Below are positions 41,001 through 49,348 of a stretch of 64,000 nucleotides of DNA, one piece after another. The first letter of the stretch is position 1. Every line of letters begins with the position of its first letter. Source of the DNA: Lysinibacillus macroides. Lineage in GTDB: Bacteria > Bacillota > Bacilli > Bacillales_A > Planococcaceae. A program made the position numbers and the translations under genes. The stretch covers positions 352,323 through 416,322 of the forward strand of contig NZ_LGCI01000005.1 in assembly GCF_001281525.1 (NCBI RefSeq). The letters are read 5' to 3'. Under the pieces are notes generated by a model. That model did not search any database. It worked only from the letters and a program-made list of their open reading frames with translations, and was not told the origin of the DNA.

Positions 41001-41645
41001 AAAAAATCAATTGAAGAGCTGGGTCCTGTCAATATTAGTGCGATTGAGGAATATGAACGAGTGCTTGAGCGTCATACCTTCTTAACAGAACAACGCGAGG
41101 ACCTACTTGCTGCACAAGAAACCTTGCATGAAGCGATTAAAGAAATGGATGAAGAAATGACATTGCGCTTTAGTGAAACATTTTATGCGATTCGCGAGCA
41201 GTTTAAACATGTATTCCGTGAATTGTTCGGTGGTGGGCAAGCTGATTTAGTGTTAATCGATCCGCAAAACTTACTAGAAACAGGTATAGAAATTGTGGCA
41301 CAGCCTCCAGGGAAAAAGTTACAAAACTTAAGTTTACTTTCTGGTGGTGAACGCGCACTAACAGCTATTGCTTTATTATTCTCGATTTTAAATATTCGAC
41401 CTGTACCATTTTGTATTCTCGATGAAGTAGAGGCAGCATTAGATGAAGCAAATGTTGTTCGTTATAGTCAATATTTGAAAAAATTTAGTCGTGATACACA
41501 ATTTATTGTTATTACACACCGTAAAGGAACAATGGAGGGAGCCGATGTTCTGTATGGTATAACAATGCAGGAATCAGGTGTATCTAAGCTTGTATCCGTC
41601 AAATTAGAAGATGAACCCGTACTTGCGGAGCAAAGGAGCAAATAA
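38070..41645 (+). CDS. smc: Chromosome partition protein SMC
   Basis: 1191-residue condensin ATPase that, with ScpA and ScpB, organises and separates replicated chromosomes. Walker A GPNGSGKSN near residue 31, long coiled-coil arms (about 170-510 and 670-1020), hinge at about 515-655 including GGSLTGGA, signature LSGGERALTA near 1090, and Walker B FCILDEVEAALDEAN. The rnc-smc-ftsY order is conserved. GAGGAG lies before the ATG. Confidence 0.97.
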   Translation: MFLKRLEVIGFKSFAERIGIDFVPGVTAVVGPNGSGKSNVTDAIRWVLGEQSAKSLRGAKMEDVIFAGSDSRKPLNFAEVTLVLDNTDEQLAFSYTEVSVTRRVYRSGDSEYLLNNQQCRLKDITDLFMDSGLGKEAFSIISQGRVDEILNSRPDDRRAIFEEAAGVLKYKIRKKKAEHKLVETDENLYRVLDILHELDNRLEPLEMQASNARDYVQMSTELKDFDIAILVHDFNNCAQSLHALKAEFTELSATEQKQAQNIAAIDKQTTNIRKLLTEFDTFLDTAQAELVAATMEVERWDGRKALMAEKRQNASNQLQQLQGALQEAKAEVETLLVQEQDKKEQFSEKQQAVLTLKHSMKQLEQSLNRSVTEIEQEIEESKNRYIDSLNEEATIKNELKNIDQQLTQHKAMAARMSDQTNEIGQELMQIVAEKDKLVAAYTTTVNNLQEKLKQQDVLQQQLKNSNASFTDKQEMLYKAYQHQQQLKARKDTLAELEADFSGFFQGVKEVLLARDKGALQGIEGAVAELIQVEGKFSQAIETALGAASQHIVTTNERHAQQAIHWLKQKRAGRATFLPKTVMKSRKLNIATIQLATEHPAFIQMADALVTFNEANRTIVENLLGNVIVAANLEGASQIARLCGFRYRVVTLDGDIVNAGGSLTGGASKQQSSLFSRKAELEDLIVKLESLHASIYSAEQAVAVEKAKLATLREQVEQRKLEGEQLRKDEMQQAGRIRELEAIEKSLSARVSFASTETQDVKTREEALLTQKQMATERLHALAAELIDINHTVEQLTKVKLQGETEKDVLREQLAEKRSQLAVMQEQMSQVQIATAEIALQLNKAQQKVENISQEIAWLQSDASTNHLSDEEIDEQVVQWKATRDTLQATISQKKEDKTKQQQELATLEEQLKEVQRIHKGYLEAIRANELKRHRLEFEMDNFQQQLEENYQLTIEEAKAEALIVEDEEHVRRRVKLLKKSIEELGPVNISAIEEYERVLERHTFLTEQREDLLAAQETLHEAIKEMDEEMTLRFSETFYAIREQFKHVFRELFGGGQADLVLIDPQNLLETGIEIVAQPPGKKLQNLSLLSGGERALTAIALLFSILNIRPVPFCILDEVEAALDEANVVRYSQYLKKFSRDTQFIVITHRKGTMEGADVLYGITMQESGVSKLVSVKLEDEPVLAEQRSK

Positions 41646-41647
41646 GG

Positions 41648-42895
41648 ATGAGTTTTTTTAAACGCTTAAAAGATAAATTAATGGGCAATCCAGCAGAGGA
41701 AGAAAAATTACAAGATGTTGAAGCAGAGCAGGATACCGACCAACAAGCACTAGAAGAAAATGAGCCTGCTGCTATTGAAACAGATGTTGTAGAGGTAGCT
41801 GAACAACTAGAGGAAGCTTTAGAAAATGAAAACCAGCAAGCAACAGAACCGCCAGTGATAGTGGAGGACCAACAAGAGGTACAGGAGCTTACTATTATTG
41901 AAGAAGAGCCGGTGGAGGAGAAAAAGCCTTCTGCCTGGTCCATTACACAAAAATTCAAGGCTGGGCTTGAAAAAACCCGTAATTCCTTTACATCCAAAGT
42001 AAACGACCTTGTTGCACGCTATCGTAAAGTCGATGAGGATTTCTTTGAAGAATTAGAGGATTTATTATTACAGGCTGATGTTGGCTTTGAAACAGTGATG
42101 GAGCTGATGGATAAATTACGCTTTGAGGTTCAACGTAAAAATATAAAAGATACAAATGGGATTCAAGCCGTTATTTCTGAGAAGCTTGTTGAAATCTATG
42201 AGCAAGGTGAAGAAGATTTAATTGAGCTAAATATGCAGCCTGTTGGTGAGCTAACCGTTATTTTATTTGTTGGGGTAAATGGTGTTGGGAAAACAACAAC
42301 AATTGGGAAGCTTGCTCATCGTTTAAAATCTCAAGGAAAAACAGTTGTGTTAGCGGCTGGTGATACATTCCGTGCGGGTGCGATTGATCAATTACAAGTA
42401 TGGGGAGATCGAGTTGGCTGTGAGGTTATTAAACAATCAGAAGGCTCCGACCCAGCAGCGGTGATGTACGATGCGATTCGTGCAGCGAAAAATAGAAAAG
42501 CCGATGTGTTAATTTGTGATACGGCTGGACGTTTACAAAACAAAGTGAATTTAATGAACGAGCTTGAAAAGGTGCATCGTGTGATTTCACGTGAAATTCC
42601 AAATGCACCACATGAAGTATTATTAGCATTAGACGCAACAACAGGTCAAAATGCCCTTGTGCAAGCACAAACCTTTAAAGAAGCAACAAATGTAACAGGT
42701 ATTGTCTTAACGAAGCTGGATGGTACAGCTAAGGGTGGGATTGTATTGGCGATTCGTAATAAGCTGCATATTCCAGTGAAATTTGTTGGTCTAGGTGAGA
42801 AAATGGATGATTTACAGCCATTTGATGCAGAACGCTATGTTTATGGTTTATTTGCAGAGGGCTTAGATAAAGAGCTGCAAAATAGCGAAGATTAA
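41648..42895 (+). CDS. ftsY: Signal recognition particle receptor FtsY
   Basis: 415 residues. An acidic, low-complexity A domain (about 20-100, rich in Glu) precedes the NG domain: GVNGVGKTTTIGKLA near 210, DTAGRLQNK, TKLDGTAKGG. FtsY docks ribosome-SRP complexes at SecYEG. Starts 2 bases after the smc stop, behind AAGGAG overlapping the smc end. The acidic domain is longer than in B. subtilis FtsY (about 329 residues in total). Confidence 0.96.
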   Translation: MSFFKRLKDKLMGNPAEEEKLQDVEAEQDTDQQALEENEPAAIETDVVEVAEQLEEALENENQQATEPPVIVEDQQEVQELTIIEEEPVEEKKPSAWSITQKFKAGLEKTRNSFTSKVNDLVARYRKVDEDFFEELEDLLLQADVGFETVMELMDKLRFEVQRKNIKDTNGIQAVISEKLVEIYEQGEEDLIELNMQPVGELTVILFVGVNGVGKTTTIGKLAHRLKSQGKTVVLAAGDTFRAGAIDQLQVWGDRVGCEVIKQSEGSDPAAVMYDAIRAAKNRKADVLICDTAGRLQNKVNLMNELEKVHRVISREIPNAPHEVLLALDATTGQNALVQAQTFKEATNVTGIVLTKLDGTAKGGIVLAIRNKLHIPVKFVGLGEKMDDLQPFDAERYVYGLFAEGLDKELQNSED

Positions 42896-43006
42896 TTGTC
42901 ATAATTGCGATAAAGCAGCGCTAGGGCTGTGGTAAAGGTGAATGATCTTCCTGAAAGAGGAAATACCTCAATGCTATAATGAAAACCTTTAGACAAGGAG
43001 ATTACC

Positions 43007-43036
43007 TTGACACAAACAGGCGCTTTTCGTTATGAT
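43007..43036 (+). promoter_or_regulatory. SigmaA promoter of ylxM-ffh
   Basis: TTGACA (43007-43012), 18-base spacer, TATGAT (43031-43036), 34 bases before ylxM. The same TTG is preceded at 6 bases by AAGGAG and opens a 13-codon frame, probably by chance. Confidence 0.7.
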
Positions 43037-43069
43037 ACAAATGACTAATAGCGGGAGGAGAAATATTCG

Positions 43070-43405
43070 ATGCTACTTGAAAAAACAACACGCATGAACT
43101 TTCTCTTCGACTTTTATCAAGCATTGTTAACAGATAAGCAAAGAAGTTATATGGAGCTCTATTATTTGGATGATCTCTCATTAGGAGAAATCGCTGAATC
43201 ATATGGAGTTTCACGTCAAGCTGTTTACGATAATATTCGTCGAACAGAGGCGATGCTTGAGGAATATGAAGAAAAACTATGTTTACTGGAAAAGTTTCAA
43301 CAACGTACCCAAATGCTTTCACAGTTAACAGATGGGATTGCACAACAAAGTATGACAGTTGAACAGCAGCTAGCGCTTATTGAGCAGTTGAAAGAATGGG
43401 ATTAG
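43070..43405 (+). CDS. ylxM: YlxM family SRP-associated HTH protein
   Basis: 111 residues. Sigma70 region-4-like [44 protein letters not shown]. YlxM proteins are always next to ffh; in streptococci YlxM binds SRP components and raises Ffh activity. GGGAGGAG precedes the ATG, and ffh begins 12 bases after the stop. Confidence 0.93.
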   Translation: MLLEKTTRMNFLFDFYQALLTDKQRSYMELYYLDDLSLGEIAESYGVSRQAVYDNIRRTEAMLEEYEEKLCLLEKFQQRTQMLSQLTDGIAQQSMTVEQQLALIEQLKEWD

Positions 43406-43417
43406 GAGGCGAAGACA

Positions 43418-44776
43418 ATGGCTTTTGAAGGGTTAGCGGAACGACTCCAAGGAACGATCCAAAAGATTAAAGGCAAAGGGAAAGTATCAGAGCAAGATGT
43501 AAAAGAAATGATGCGAGAAGTTCGATTTGCTTTAATCGAAGCGGATGTTAACTTAAAAGTAGTCAAAGAATTCGTAAAAAAAGTAAGTGAACGTGCTGTC
43601 GGCGTCGATGTTATGCAAAGTTTAACGCCAGGTCAGCAAGTGATTAAAATTGTACAGGATGAATTAACAGTACTAATGGGAGGCGAACAAAGTCCCATTA
43701 AATTTAATACCAAGCCCCCAACTGTTATTATGATGGTTGGGTTACAAGGGGCAGGGAAAACGACAACTACAGGTAAACTGGCGAATATTTTAAGAAAAAA
43801 ATATAATCGTAAGCCATTACTAGTTGCCGCTGACGTTTATCGCCCAGCAGCTGTTCAACAATTACAGACATTAGGTAAGCAGTTATCTTTACCTGTTTTT
43901 GCGTTAGGCACTGATATTTCTCCTGTAGAAATTGCACGTCAGGCAATTGAAAAAGCGAAAGAAGAGCACCATGATGTTGTCATTATCGATACGGCGGGCC
44001 GTTTGCATATAGATGAAGACTTAATGCAGGAGTTAAAGGATATTCGTGCATTAAAAGAGCCAGATGAAGTCTTCCTTGTGGTCGATGCGATGACAGGTCA
44101 GGATGCTGTTAATGTTGCAGAGAGCTTTAATGAGGCAATCGGTATTACTGGGGTCGTGTTAACAAAGCTTGATGGCGATACACGTGGTGGTGCAGCATTA
44201 TCCATCCGTTCTGTTACAGAAAAACCAATTAAGTTTGTCGGTATGGGTGAGAAAATGGATGCGCTTGAGCCATTCCATCCAGAGCGTATGGCATCACGTA
44301 TTCTTGGTATGGGTGATGTACTATCATTGATTGAAAAAGCGCAGGCAAATGTTGATGAAGCCAAGGCGAAGGAACTTGAAGAAAAATTTAAGTCCCAAAC
44401 CTTTACATTTGATGATTTTGTTGAGCAATTACAGCAGTTAAAAAAAATGGGACCATTAGACGAAATTTTAAAAATGCTCCCAGGTGCAAACAAAATAAAA
44501 GGCTTAGATAATGTGAAGGTAGACGATAAACAAATGGGTCGTGTCGAAGCTATTATTTATTCGATGACACCTGCTGAAAAGACAAATCCAGAGATTATGA
44601 ATGGTAGCCGTAAAAAGCGTATTGCGAAAGGCTCAGGAACGTCTATTCAAGAGGTTAATCGTTTGCTCAAGCAATTTGAGGATATGAAAAAAATGATGAA
44701 GCAAATGACTGGGATGGCAAGTGGTAAAGGGAAGAAAAAAATGAAATTACCAGGCCTTGATTCATTGTTTAAATAA
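43418..44776 (+). CDS. ffh: Signal recognition particle protein Ffh
   Basis: 452 residues. N domain, then G domain with GLQGAGKTTTTGKLA near residue 107, DTAGRLHID and TKLDGDTRGG, then the Met-rich M domain (about 300-450, KQFEDMKKMMKQMTGMA) that binds signal peptides and 4.5S/6S-type scRNA. AGGAGG precedes the ATG. Confidence 0.97.
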   Translation: MAFEGLAERLQGTIQKIKGKGKVSEQDVKEMMREVRFALIEADVNLKVVKEFVKKVSERAVGVDVMQSLTPGQQVIKIVQDELTVLMGGEQSPIKFNTKPPTVIMMVGLQGAGKTTTTGKLANILRKKYNRKPLLVAADVYRPAAVQQLQTLGKQLSLPVFALGTDISPVEIARQAIEKAKEEHHDVVIIDTAGRLHIDEDLMQELKDIRALKEPDEVFLVVDAMTGQDAVNVAESFNEAIGITGVVLTKLDGDTRGGAALSIRSVTEKPIKFVGMGEKMDALEPFHPERMASRILGMGDVLSLIEKAQANVDEAKAKELEEKFKSQTFTFDDFVEQLQQLKKMGPLDEILKMLPGANKIKGLDNVKVDDKQMGRVEAIIYSMTPAEKTNPEIMNGSRKKRIAKGSGTSIQEVNRLLKQFEDMKKMMKQMTGMASGKGKKKMKLPGLDSLFK

Positions 44777-44803
44777 TAATTCTTAGGTGTTAAGAAAAAA
44801 CAC

Positions 44804-44832
44804 TTTACAAACAACCTAAACATTGATAATAT
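44804..44832 (+). promoter_or_regulatory. SigmaA promoter of rpsP-khpA
   Basis: TTTACA (44804-44809), 17-base spacer, TAATAT (44827-44832), 38 bases before rpsP. Confidence 0.7.
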
Positions 44833-44870
44833 ACTATCTTGTGTGAAACTTATTCGGAGGTGCTATTAAA

Positions 44871-45143
44871 ATGGCAGTTAAAATTCGCTTAAAACGTATG
44901 GGAGCTAAAAAATCTCCTTTCTATCGTATCGTAGTTGCAGATGCTCGTTCACCACGTGACGGTCGTCAAATTGAAACAGTAGGTACTTATAACCCTCTAA
45001 CTCAACCAGCTACTGTAAACATTGATGAAGAGAAAGCTCTTAAATGGTTAACTGACGGTGCAAAACCATCAGATACAGTGCGTAACCTGTTCTCAGAACA
45101 AGGTATCATGGAAAAATTCCATAACCAAAAATTCAGTAAATAA
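44871..45143 (+). CDS. rpsP: 30S ribosomal protein S16
   Basis: 90 residues. [36 protein letters not shown] N-terminus is diagnostic. Ribosome site CGGAGGTG. S16 is needed for 30S body assembly. It has codon use typical of highly expressed genes (TAC, AAC, CGT) unlike flanking genes. Confidence 0.97.
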   Translation: MAVKIRLKRMGAKKSPFYRIVVADARSPRDGRQIETVGTYNPLTQPATVNIDEEKALKWLTDGAKPSDTVRNLFSEQGIMEKFHNQKFSK

Positions 45144-45158
45144 TCGGGGGCGACGTTT

Positions 45159-45392
45159 TTGAAGCAGCTGATTGAAGCAATCGTTTTACCACTAGTCGAT
45201 TATCCACAGGAAGTTCGTATTGAGACGGATGAAAATGCAAATCGAATTGTTTATAAACTTTTTGTTCATCCAGAGGATCGAGGGAAAGTCATAGGCAAGC
45301 AAGGGCGAGTAGCGAAAGCGATTCGTACAATTGTTTATTCAGCGGCAGGTAGTCACCATCAAAAAAAGACCTACGTCGATATATTGGATTAA
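45159..45392 (+). CDS. khpA: KH-domain RNA-binding protein KhpA (YlqC)
   Basis: 77 residues made almost wholly of one type-II KH domain with GKVIGKQGRVAKAIRTIV. In Gram-positive bacteria KhpA pairs with KhpB/EloR to bind RNA and affect elongation and division. The first codon is TTG 45159, behind GGGGGCGA. In B. subtilis ylqD follows; here a terminator and rimM follow. Confidence 0.93.
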   Translation: MKQLIEAIVLPLVDYPQEVRIETDENANRIVYKLFVHPEDRGKVIGKQGRVAKAIRTIVYSAAGSHHQKKTYVDILD

Positions 45393-45478
45393 ATGAAAAG
45401 ATGTATATATATCTAACAAGTCCTAGAACATTTTAAGAGATGTTTGAATACTTGATGTAGAATATGTAAAGTCTGAAC

Positions 45479-45514
45479 GAAGGAGGAGGGAGCTTGTGGG
45501 TTCCTTCCTTTTTT
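45479..45514 (+). terminator. Terminator after khpA
   Basis: AAGGAGGAGG pairs with TTCCTTCCTT using G-T pairs, then six T. It is followed by GGCATA/TATGCC inverted repeat at 45515-45540 before rimM. Confidence 0.7.
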
Positions 45515-45574
45515 GGCATATGATTAACGATATCTATGCCGAGAGAAGTACGTTTTAATTGAGGTGATCGTTGA

Positions 45575-46090
45575 ATGGAATGGTTTAATGTAGGACGTAT
45601 TGTCAATACACATGGCATTCATGGTGAGGTACGTGTATTGTCAACGACAGACTTTGAGGAAGAGCGTTTTGCAGTGGGCAATAAGCTTGCTGCCTTTAAA
45701 AAAGGTGATAAGAAGCCAACATGGATAACGATTACATCTATGCGTCGTCATAAAAACTTTATTTTATTAATGTTTGAAGGCATGAACAATATCAATCTGG
45801 TCGAGCCGTTTAAAGAAGGCATGCTAAAAATAACAAAGGATCAAATGACAGATGACTTACTTGAGGAAAATGAATATTTTTTCCATGAGATAATTGGCTG
45901 TACAGTGATTTCTGAGGAAGGCGAAACAATTGGTATTGTGCATGATATTCTTCAAACAGGGGCAAATGATGTATGGGTAGTGAAAGACTCAAAGAAGGAG
46001 TATTATATCCCTTATATAGAAGAGATTGTGAAGGACATTGATGTGGAGAATAAGAAAATAGTGATCCATGTTATGGAAGGCTTATTATGA
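45575..46090 (+). CDS. rimM: 16S rRNA processing protein RimM
   Basis: 171 residues. N-terminal [21 protein letters not shown] and C-terminal PRC-barrel ([20 protein letters not shown] to NDVWVV and YIPYIEEIV). RimM helps assemble the 30S head through S19. It overlaps trmD by ATGA, a pairing conserved across bacteria. Confidence 0.96.
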   Translation: MEWFNVGRIVNTHGIHGEVRVLSTTDFEEERFAVGNKLAAFKKGDKKPTWITITSMRRHKNFILLMFEGMNNINLVEPFKEGMLKITKDQMTDDLLEENEYFFHEIIGCTVISEEGETIGIVHDILQTGANDVWVVKDSKKEYYIPYIEEIVKDIDVENKKIVIHVMEGLL

Positions 46091-46827
46091 TGAATATTCA
46101 TGTCTTAAGCTTGTTCCCTGATATGTTCTCAGGTGTCTTTGGTGCATCCATCTTAAAAAAGGCACAGGAAAAAGGTGCAGTAAAGTTAGAGGTAACGGAT
46201 ATCAGGACATTTTCAGGCAACAAGCATAATCAGGTTGATGACTATCCGTATGGTGGTGGCGCTGGTATGGTGTTAAAGCCAGAGCCGATGTTTCAGGCTG
46301 TTGAGACAATAACAGCTGGTAAACAACCACGCATTATTTTAATGTGTCCTCAGGGTGAACGCTTTACACAGAAGAAAGCAGAAGAGCTAGCACAGGAAAA
46401 GGAATTAGTCTTTTTATGTGGTCATTATGAGGGCTATGATGAGCGCATTCGCCAGCACCTTGTAACAGATGAGATTTCAATTGGGGATTTCGTTCTAACA
46501 GGAGGCGAATTAGGGGCAATGACGGTTATTGATAGTATCGTGCGGTTATTACCAGGCGTATTAGGTCAAGAAGACTCGCATATACAGGATTCCTTTTCAA
46601 CAGGCCTACTAGAACATCCTCATTATACACGCCCAGCAGAATTTCGAGGGATGACAGTACCTGATATTTTATTATCAGGGAATCATGCTAAAATTGCGCA
46701 ATGGCGAGAGGAACAGTCCCTTCAAAGAACATTTGAGCGCCGCCCTGATCTACTTGAGCATTATCCATTAACAGACAAGCAAAAACTGTATATAGAAAAA
46801 CTAAAAAACAATCAACAAGATGCTTGA
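46087..46827 (+). CDS. trmD: tRNA (guanine37-N1)-methyltransferase TrmD
   Basis: 246 residues. Trefoil-knot SPOUT enzyme that makes m1G37 and prevents frameshifting. [17 protein letters not shown] near residue 50, [11 protein letters not shown] near 110 and [15 protein letters not shown] near 132 are the AdoMet-knot motifs. Coupled to rimM. Confidence 0.97.
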   Translation: MMNIHVLSLFPDMFSGVFGASILKKAQEKGAVKLEVTDIRTFSGNKHNQVDDYPYGGGAGMVLKPEPMFQAVETITAGKQPRIILMCPQGERFTQKKAEELAQEKELVFLCGHYEGYDERIRQHLVTDEISIGDFVLTGGELGAMTVIDSIVRLLPGVLGQEDSHIQDSFSTGLLEHPHYTRPAEFRGMTVPDILLSGNHAKIAQWREEQSLQRTFERRPDLLEHYPLTDKQKLYIEKLKNNQQDA

Positions 46828-46943
46828 TTGCCTGCTTTATTTATGATAACATCTATTCTGTACTTCTATGTGAAGTACTGAATTACGGTGTTCCGCTGTG
46901 GCATAGATTGCGTGCAAGAGCATCTGTCTAAGGAGAGAAAACA
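46828..46943 (+). promoter_or_regulatory. Possible L19 leader before rplS
   Basis: The 116 bases before rplS hold a hairpin GTACTTC/GAAGTAC (about 46860-46878) and further pairing up to the ribosome site. An autoregulatory L19 leader is known at this place in Bacillota, but I could not check the consensus structure. Confidence 0.4.
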
Positions 46944-47288
46944 ATGTCAAACATTATTGCAGAAATTACAAAATCTCAGCTTCGCACAGATCTACCAACT
47001 TTCCGCCCTGGTGATACTGTTAAGGTACACGTGAAAGTAGTAGAGGGTACTCGTGAACGTATCCAAGTTTTCGAAGGTGTCGTAATTAAACGTCGTGGTG
47101 GCGGTATTAGCGAAACTTTCACAGTTCGTAAAATTTCTTACGGTGTAGGTGTTGAGCGTACATTCCCTGTACACACACCAAAAATCGCTAACCTAGAAGT
47201 TGTACGTCGTGGTAAAGTACGTCGTGCTAAACTTTACTACCTACGTAACCTACGTGGTAAAGCTGCTCGTATTAAAGAAATTCGATAA
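46944..47288 (+). CDS. rplS: 50S ribosomal protein L19
   Basis: 114 residues with [20 protein letters not shown] and [21 protein letters not shown], ending [13 protein letters not shown]19 sits at the subunit interface. AAGGAGAG precedes the ATG. Codon use is that of a highly expressed gene. Confidence 0.97.
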   Translation: MSNIIAEITKSQLRTDLPTFRPGDTVKVHVKVVEGTRERIQVFEGVVIKRRGGGISETFTVRKISYGVGVERTFPVHTPKIANLEVVRRGKVRRAKLYYLRNLRGKAARIKEIR

Positions 47289-47304
47289 TTATGGTGTAAA
47301 GAGA

Positions 47305-47336
47305 GGGGCTTGTGTGGCAAGCCCCTTTTCTTTTTG
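47305..47336 (+). terminator. Terminator after rplS
   Basis: GGGGCTTG with CAAGCCCC, 5-base loop, then TTTTCTTTTT. Confidence 0.9.
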
Positions 47337-47393
47337 CTTGTCATCTTAATTCACTTTCATCTAAAATGGTGATAGACAAGGGGGCAATTCTCG

Positions 47394-47963
47394 ATGGAAA
47401 AACAAGTGAAAGAAAAAAATGAGTTATGGGAATGGACAAAGGCACTATTAATTGCATTTGCGATTGCTGCAATTATTCGTTATTTTTTATTTACACCGAT
47501 TGCGGTTGATGGAGAGTCTATGATGCCAACCCTTGAAGATGGTGATCGTATGATTGTCAATAAAATTGGTTATAAAATAGGTGAGCCTAAACGTTTTGAT
47601 ATTGTGGTGTTTCATGCACCTGAGCAAAAAAATTACATAAAGCGTGTTATTGGATTGCCAGGAGATACATTAGAATATAAAGACGATCAATTGTATATTA
47701 ATGGTGAAGCCATTGAGGAGCCTTATTTAGATGCATATAAAGCGCAAATTACAGAAGGCACATTAACAGAGGATTTTACATTAAATGATATCGATGTGAC
47801 CTTGACGAGCAATACTATTCCTAAAGGGTATATCTTTGTGATGGGGGATAATCGCCGATATAGTAAAGATAGCCGTCATATTGGGCTTGTTGATCAAAAG
47901 GAAATTATCGGTAACACAAGTTTGATTTTCTGGCCGTTTAGTGACATAAAAATTGTAAAGTAA
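47394..47963 (+). CDS. lepB: Type I signal peptidase
   Basis: 189 residues, short Gram-positive (Sip) form. One N-terminal membrane helix at about 14-34, then the catalytic Ser42 in DGESMMPTL, the general-base Lys83 in YIKRVIGLPGD, and the conserved MGDNRRYSKDSRHIG. It releases mature secreted proteins at the membrane outer face. GGGGGCA lies before the ATG. A lep gene between rplS and rbgA occurs in some Bacillales but not in B. subtilis. Confidence 0.95.
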   Translation: MEKQVKEKNELWEWTKALLIAFAIAAIIRYFLFTPIAVDGESMMPTLEDGDRMIVNKIGYKIGEPKRFDIVVFHAPEQKNYIKRVIGLPGDTLEYKDDQLYINGEAIEEPYLDAYKAQITEGTLTEDFTLNDIDVTLTSNTIPKGYIFVMGDNRRYSKDSRHIGLVDQKEIIGNTSLIFWPFSDIKIVK

Positions 47964-47969
47964 TGCAAG

Positions 47970-48002
47970 AAAGGGAGCGCAGAATCACTCCCTTTTTCTT
48001 TT
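47970..48002 (+). terminator. Terminator after lepB
   Basis: AAAGGGAG-type arm paired with CTCCCTTT and a T-rich tail. Confidence 0.8.
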
Positions 48003-48020
48003 AGTTTAGGAGGTATAGCT

Positions 48021-48899
48021 GTGACGATACAATGGTTTCCAGGGCATATGGCGAAAGCCCGACGTGAAGTAACTGAAAAATTAAAGCTGGTCGATATTAT
48101 ATTTGAATTAATTGATGCACGTTTACCGTTATCCTCTCGTAATCCGATGATTGATGAGGTGATTCATCAAAAGCCTCGTTTATTAATCCTCAATAAAGCA
48201 GATATGGCAGATGAGCAGGAAACACGTAAATGGGTGGAGTATTTTGCACAGCGTGGACATAAAGCAGTAGCGATTAATTCACTTGAGGGCAAGGGCTTAC
48301 AGCAAGTAACGAAAGCAGCACAAGAGGTTTTAAAAGAAAAATTTGAGCGTATGAAAGCGAAGGGAATGAAACCAAGAGCCATTCGTGCCATGATTGTTGG
48401 TATACCAAATGTCGGGAAATCAACTCTTATTAATCGCTTAGCAAAAAAGAATATTGCGAAAACGGGCAATACACCAGGTGTTACAAAAGCACAGCAATGG
48501 ATTAAAGTTGGGAAAGAACTTGAATTATTGGATACACCAGGTATTTTATGGCCCAAATTTGAGGATCAAGAAGTAGGCTATAAATTAGCATTAACAGGCG
48601 CTATTAAAGATACCATTACCAATATGGAGGATTTAGCAGTTTACGGCTTGCGCTTTTTATCTATTCATTATCCAAAACGTATGGAGGAGCGTTATGGTTT
48701 TGAGTTCCTCCATGAAGATTTAGTAGAAACATTTGATCATATTGGCAAACTGCGCCGTGTCTTTGGAGCAGGTGGAGAAATTGATTATGACCAAGTTGCA
48801 CAACTAATTGTGCGAGATATTCGCGGTTTACAATTAGGCAAGCTCACATTTGATTTCGTGAATGAACAATTGGAGAAAGAAGCATTCGTAGAAGACTAA
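48021..48899 (+). CDS. rbgA: Ribosome biogenesis GTPase RbgA (YlqF)
   Basis: 292 residues, circularly permuted GTPase: G4 LNKADM near residue 57, G1 [12 protein letters not shown] near 127, G3 DTPGILWP near 175, then the C-terminal ANTAR-like RNA-binding domain. It is required for late 50S assembly (L16 incorporation). N-terminal [15 protein letters not shown] is characteristic. Start is GTG 48021 behind TTAGGAGGT. Confidence 0.96.
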   Translation: MTIQWFPGHMAKARREVTEKLKLVDIIFELIDARLPLSSRNPMIDEVIHQKPRLLILNKADMADEQETRKWVEYFAQRGHKAVAINSLEGKGLQQVTKAAQEVLKEKFERMKAKGMKPRAIRAMIVGIPNVGKSTLINRLAKKNIAKTGNTPGVTKAQQWIKVGKELELLDTPGILWPKFEDQEVGYKLALTGAIKDTITNMEDLAVYGLRFLSIHYPKRMEERYGFEFLHEDLVETFDHIGKLRRVFGAGGEIDYDQVAQLIVRDIRGLQLGKLTFDFVNEQLEKEAFVED

Positions 48900-48910
48900 A
48901 AGTAAAGAGA

Positions 48911-48951
48911 CGGCTGTCAAGATTATTCACTTTCTTGATAGCTGTTTTTTT
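48911..48951 (+). terminator. Terminator after rbgA
   Basis: CGGCTGTCAAG pairs with CTTGATAGCTG (G-T pairs), followed by eight T. Confidence 0.85.
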
Positions 48952-48995
48952 ATAGTAGTGTAAATAGAAAAATTACAATCATTCTTTTTATAAGG

Positions 48996-49044
48996 GATCT
49001 TGTCAATAGTCGACAGCACACTACTATTGATGAGGTCTTTTTCT
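48996..49044 (+). terminator. Second hairpin with T tail
   Basis: GATCTTGTCAATAGT pairs with ACTATTGATGAGGTC through G-T pairs around a 12-base loop, then TTTTTC. It may be the terminator of a lost gene. Confidence 0.6.
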
Positions 49045-49131
49045 TTAGATGGTAAAAGGTGTCTGTCTGACAGTAATTCCATGAAGATTACTAATAAAGT
49101 ATAATCTTTAAAAAAGGTGATTTTATCTCAG

Positions 49132-49224
49132 ATGAAAAAAACTTTTCGTTTATTTAGTATGCTGATATTATTAATAGCCTGCAATATTAAAGGAGGACGA
49201 GGTATCCAATTCTATCTTGTCTAA
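49132..49224 (+). CDS. 30-codon lipoprotein-signal-like ORF
   Basis: The frame codes a lysine-rich N-terminus, a hydrophobic core FRLFSMLILLIA and a lipobox LIAC with Cys17, then only 13 residues (NIKGGRGIQFYLV). AAAAAGGTGA lies 11 bases before the ATG. So it is a complete lipoprotein signal peptide on almost nothing. It could be the stub of a decayed lipoprotein gene, since the bases downstream look noncoding, or a real micro-lipopeptide. No homologue is recognised. Confidence 0.4.
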   Translation: MKKTFRLFSMLILLIACNIKGGRGIQFYLV

Positions 49225-49348
49225 AAACTGTAATGTGAGATATTAGCGTCTATAGGGGTGTGTGGGCTTATTCCCTCCGCCCTTCTTTATTTTGTTTTAT
49301 AATGGATAAAATAAGCCGATATACGTAATAGAGATGAGGTTATAAGAT

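Larger units (their letters stand above)
48900..49348. other. 449-base gap between rbgA and rnhB
   Basis: Holds two terminator-like hairpins (48911-48951 and 48996-49044), one tiny lipoprotein-like frame (49132-49224) and a TATAAT box at 49298-49303 about 45 bases before rnhB without a clear -35. The sequence looks like decayed coding DNA, but I recognise no parent gene apart from the signal-peptide-like frame. Confidence 0.5.

Noticed and set aside
41599..41997. 132-codon Ser-rich minus-strand frame opposite ftsY
   Set aside because: It mirrors the Glu-rich A domain of FtsY and has no independent support.
45433..45618. 61-codon minus-strand frame between khpA and rimM
   Set aside because: It covers a terminator and the rimM start and has no coding character.
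48960..49345. Possible small RNA gene in the rbgA-rnhB gap
   Set aside because: There are terminator-like hairpins but no convincing promoter in front of them.
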